Positions 62,229 through 64,000 of a DNA stretch of 64,000 nt are shown one piece after another (position 1 is the first letter of the stretch; each line of letters begins with the position of its first letter). Source of the DNA: Micromonospora tulbaghiae (GTDB lineage Bacteria; Actinomycetota; Actinomycetes; Mycobacteriales; Micromonosporaceae); NCBI RefSeq assembly GCF_900091605.1, contig NZ_FMCQ01000009.1, positions 62,001-126,000 on the forward strand, written 5' to 3'. The translations under genes and the position numbers were made by a program. The notes under the pieces are model-generated. The model had not been told where the DNA came from, did no database searches, and saw only the letters and a program-made list of their open reading frames with translations.

Positions 62229-64000
62229 ATGACAGACGGTGCACGCACGGCGACGCGAACGGGGTCACGCCCCGTCGAGGCCGCTACGCACTGCCCGTAC
62301 TGCGCGTTGCAGTGCGGCATGGTGCTGCGCGCCACCGGCGACGGTGTCGAGGTCGGCGCCCGCGACTTCCCCACCAACCGGGGCGGGCTGTGCCAGAAGG
62401 GCTGGACCGCCGCCGACCTGCTCGACCACCCGGACCGGCTCACCACCCCGCTGCTGCGCGACCGGCCCGGCGGCGAGCTGCGGCCGGCGACCTGGGACGA
62501 GGCGCTGGACCGCGTCGCCGCCGGGGTCCGGGACGTGCAGCACCGCCACGGGCCGGACGCGGTAGCCGTCTTCGGCGGCGGCGGGCTCACCAACGAGAAG
62601 GCGTACGCGCTCGGCCGCTTCGCCCGGGTGACGCTGCGGACCCGGCACATCGACTACAACGGGCGCTGGTGCATGTCCTCGGCCGCCGCGGCCGGGAACC
62701 GGGCGTTCGGGATCGACCGCGGACTGCCGTTCCCGCTGGCCGACCTCGGCCGCGCGGACACGCTGCTGCTGGTCGGCGCGAACCCGGCCGAGACCATGCC
62801 CCCGCTGATGCGGCACGTCACCGACCTGCGGGAGCGCGGCGGACGGCTGATCGTGGTCGACCCGCGCGCCACCGCCACCGCCCGCCAGGCCGACCTGCAC
62901 CTGCAACCCCTGCCCGGCACCGACCTCGCGGTGGCGAACGCGCTGCTGCACATCGCGCTCACCGAGGGCTGGCTGGACCGGGCGTACGTCGCGGAGCGGA
63001 CCACCGGCTTCGACGAGGTCCGGCGGACGGTGGCCGGCTACTGGCCGGCGGAGGTGGAACGGCTCTCCGGCGTGCCGGTGGCCGACCTGTACGCGACCGC
63101 CCGCGCGCTGGCCACCGTGGACCGGGCGGTCGTCCTCACCGCCCGGGGCGCCGAGCAGCACGCCAAGGGGGTCGACACGGTCACCGCCTTCATCAACCTG
63201 GCGCTCGCCCTGGGCCTGCCCGGTCGTCCCGGTTCCGGCTACGGCTGCCTGACCGGGCAGGGCAACGGGCAGGGCGGCCGGGAGCACGGGCAGAAGGCCG
63301 ACCAGCTCCCCGGCTACCGGCGTATCGACGACCCCGCGGCCCGCGAGCACGTGGCCGGGGTGTGGGGCGTCGACCCGGACGCGCTGCCCGGGCCGGGAGT
63401 GCCGGCGTACCAGCTCCTCGACGCGCTCGGCACGCCGTCCGGAGCGCGGGCACTGCTGGTGTTCGGTTCCAACCCGGTCGTGTCCGCGCCCCGCGCGACG
63501 CAGGTCGAGTCCCGGCTGCGCGCCCTGGACCTGCTGGTGGTGGCGGACTTCGTCCGCTCCGAGACGGCCGAGCTGGCCGACGTGGTGCTGCCGGTCGCCC
63601 AGTGGGCCGAGGAGGACGGCACGATGACCAACCTGGAGGGCCGCGTGCTGCGCCGCCGGGCGCTGCGTGAGCCACCTGCCGGGGTCCGTACCGAACTGGA
63701 GATCCTCGCCGCGCTCGCCGGGCGGCTGACCGACGGCGGGCCGTCGCTGCCGACCGACCCACGTGAGGTCTTCGCGGAGCTCGGCCGGGCCTCGGCCGGC
63801 GGGTCGGCCGACTACGCCGGGATCACCTGGGACCGGATCGACGCCGACACCGGCGTCTTCTGGCCCTGCCCGGACCGGGACGGCCCGGACACCCCCCGGC
63901 TGTTCGCCGACCGCTTCCCCACCCCGGACGGCCGGGCCCGGTTCCACGCCGTGACCCACCGGCCGGCCGCCGAGCCGGTCTGCGCCGACTACCCGCTGCA
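62229..64000 (+). CDS. Assimilatory nitrate reductase catalytic subunit (molybdopterin oxidoreductase), cut by window end
   Basis: A molybdopterin oxidoreductase of the NasC/NarB/NapA type, reducing nitrate to nitrite for assimilation. The [4Fe-4S] ligands are Cys22, Cys25, Cys29 and Cys55 (C-P-Y-C-x3-C ... GGLC), and the Mo ligand is Cys148 (YNGRWCMSSAAAAG). Other landmarks are LLLVGANPAETMPPLMRHV, LTGQGNGQGGREHGQKADQLPGYR and VVADFVRSETAELADVVLPVAQWAEEDGTMTNLEGRVLRRR. There is no Tat signal, so it is cytoplasmic and fits assimilation. About 590 residues are visible, and the family has 700 or more (with C-terminal domains), so the end is missing. The predicted GlnR box upstream and the NarK-like gene support the role. 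Confidence 0.9.
   Translation, partial: MTDGARTATRTGSRPVEAATHCPYCALQCGMVLRATGDGVEVGARDFPTNRGGLCQKGWTAADLLDHPDRLTTPLLRDRPGGELRPATWDEALDRVAAGVRDVQHRHGPDAVAVFGGGGLTNEKAYALGRFARVTLRTRHIDYNGRWCMSSAAAAGNRAFGIDRGLPFPLADLGRADTLLLVGANPAETMPPLMRHVTDLRERGGRLIVVDPRATATARQADLHLQPLPGTDLAVANALLHIALTEGWLDRAYVAERTTGFDEVRRTVAGYWPAEVERLSGVPVADLYATARALATVDRAVVLTARGAEQHAKGVDTVTAFINLALALGLPGRPGSGYGCLTGQGNGQGGREHGQKADQLPGYRRIDDPAAREHVAGVWGVDPDALPGPGVPAYQLLDALGTPSGARALLVFGSNPVVSAPRATQVESRLRALDLLVVADFVRSETAELADVVLPVAQWAEEDGTMTNLEGRVLRRRALREPPAGVRTELEILAALAGRLTDGGPSLPTDPREVFAELGRASAGGSADYAGITWDRIDADTGVFWPCPDRDGPDTPRLFADRFPTPDGRARFHAVTHRPAAEPVCADYPL

Overview
The window is very GC-rich (about 72-74% by eye), with GTG starts, short leaders, ATGA/GTGA stop-start overlaps and strong GC3 bias. 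It contains Wbl and BldM-like developmental regulators, a His-tailed GroEL under CIRCE control, GuaB3, and the gene order guaA ... choD-like / guaB3 / guaB / DUF5319 / bldM-like / whiD / groEL-groES ... tsaD-rimI-tsaB ... tsaE / alr / nnr / glmS / glmM / rpsI / rplM. This order parallels the M. tuberculosis Rv3396c-Rv3443c region and the Streptomyces bldM-whiD locus. The organism is a filamentous actinomycete, most likely Micromonosporaceae (Micromonospora or a close relative). It is a chromosomal core segment: no rRNA, tRNA, insertion sequence, CRISPR array or biosynthetic gene cluster was found.

Layout. 1-1341: lipoprotein of a peptide ABC importer, cut by the window edge. 1.9-6.4 kb: LiaFSR-like envelope-stress set (response regulator, PspC-histidine kinase, divergent PspC/LiaF-like protein and a small membrane protein). 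6.5-8.8 kb: convergent psd and pssA for phosphatidylethanolamine. 9.1-11.1 kb: two tandem-Nudix genes separated by a long hairpin repeat. 11.2-22.6 kb: small PspC protein, guaA, a GMC (choD-like) oxidoreductase, an LCP protein, twin M1 metallopeptidase lipoproteins, guaB3, guaB and DUF5319. 22.6-24.0 kb: divergent bldM-like and whiD-like regulators. 24.1-28.1 kb: membrane sulfite-oxidase-like protein, groEL, groES with two CIRCE operators. 28.2-35.4 kb: methyltransferase, ybaK, xylose-type ABC importer with ROK regulator, DUF4142 protein. 35.5-39.0 kb: heterodimeric ABC exporter. 39.0-48.9 kb: tsaD-rimI-tsaB, then an inserted HTH/nucleotidyltransferase-like gene, ung and a secreted lipase, then tsaE-hydrolase-alr and nnrDE. 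49-51 kb: a type VII secretion-like substrate/hydrolase pair preceded by two inverted DnaA boxes. 51-57.9 kb: glmS, MmpS-like protein, aminotransferase, glmM, rpsI, rplM. 58-64 kb: nitrate transporter, two toxin-antitoxin modules, a methyltransferase and the start of an assimilatory nitrate reductase with a predicted GlnR box.

How they work together. guaB/guaB3/guaA supply GMP, glmS and glmM supply UDP-GlcNAc precursors and alr supplies D-Ala for the wall. tsaB/E/D make the t6A tRNA modification. groES/groEL are controlled as an HrcA regulon. Nitrate uptake and reduction are probably under nitrogen (GlnR) control. The less ordinary parts are the blocks inserted between these conserved genes: the HTH/NTase gene with its AT-rich 46-bp palindrome, the WxG/YxxxD pair next to inverted DnaA boxes, the two toxin-antitoxin modules with a TTA codon in the PIN toxin, and the ABC exporter whose two subunits have lost complementary halves of one ATP site. 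I see no system that I can call wholly new; these are the best candidates for a second look.
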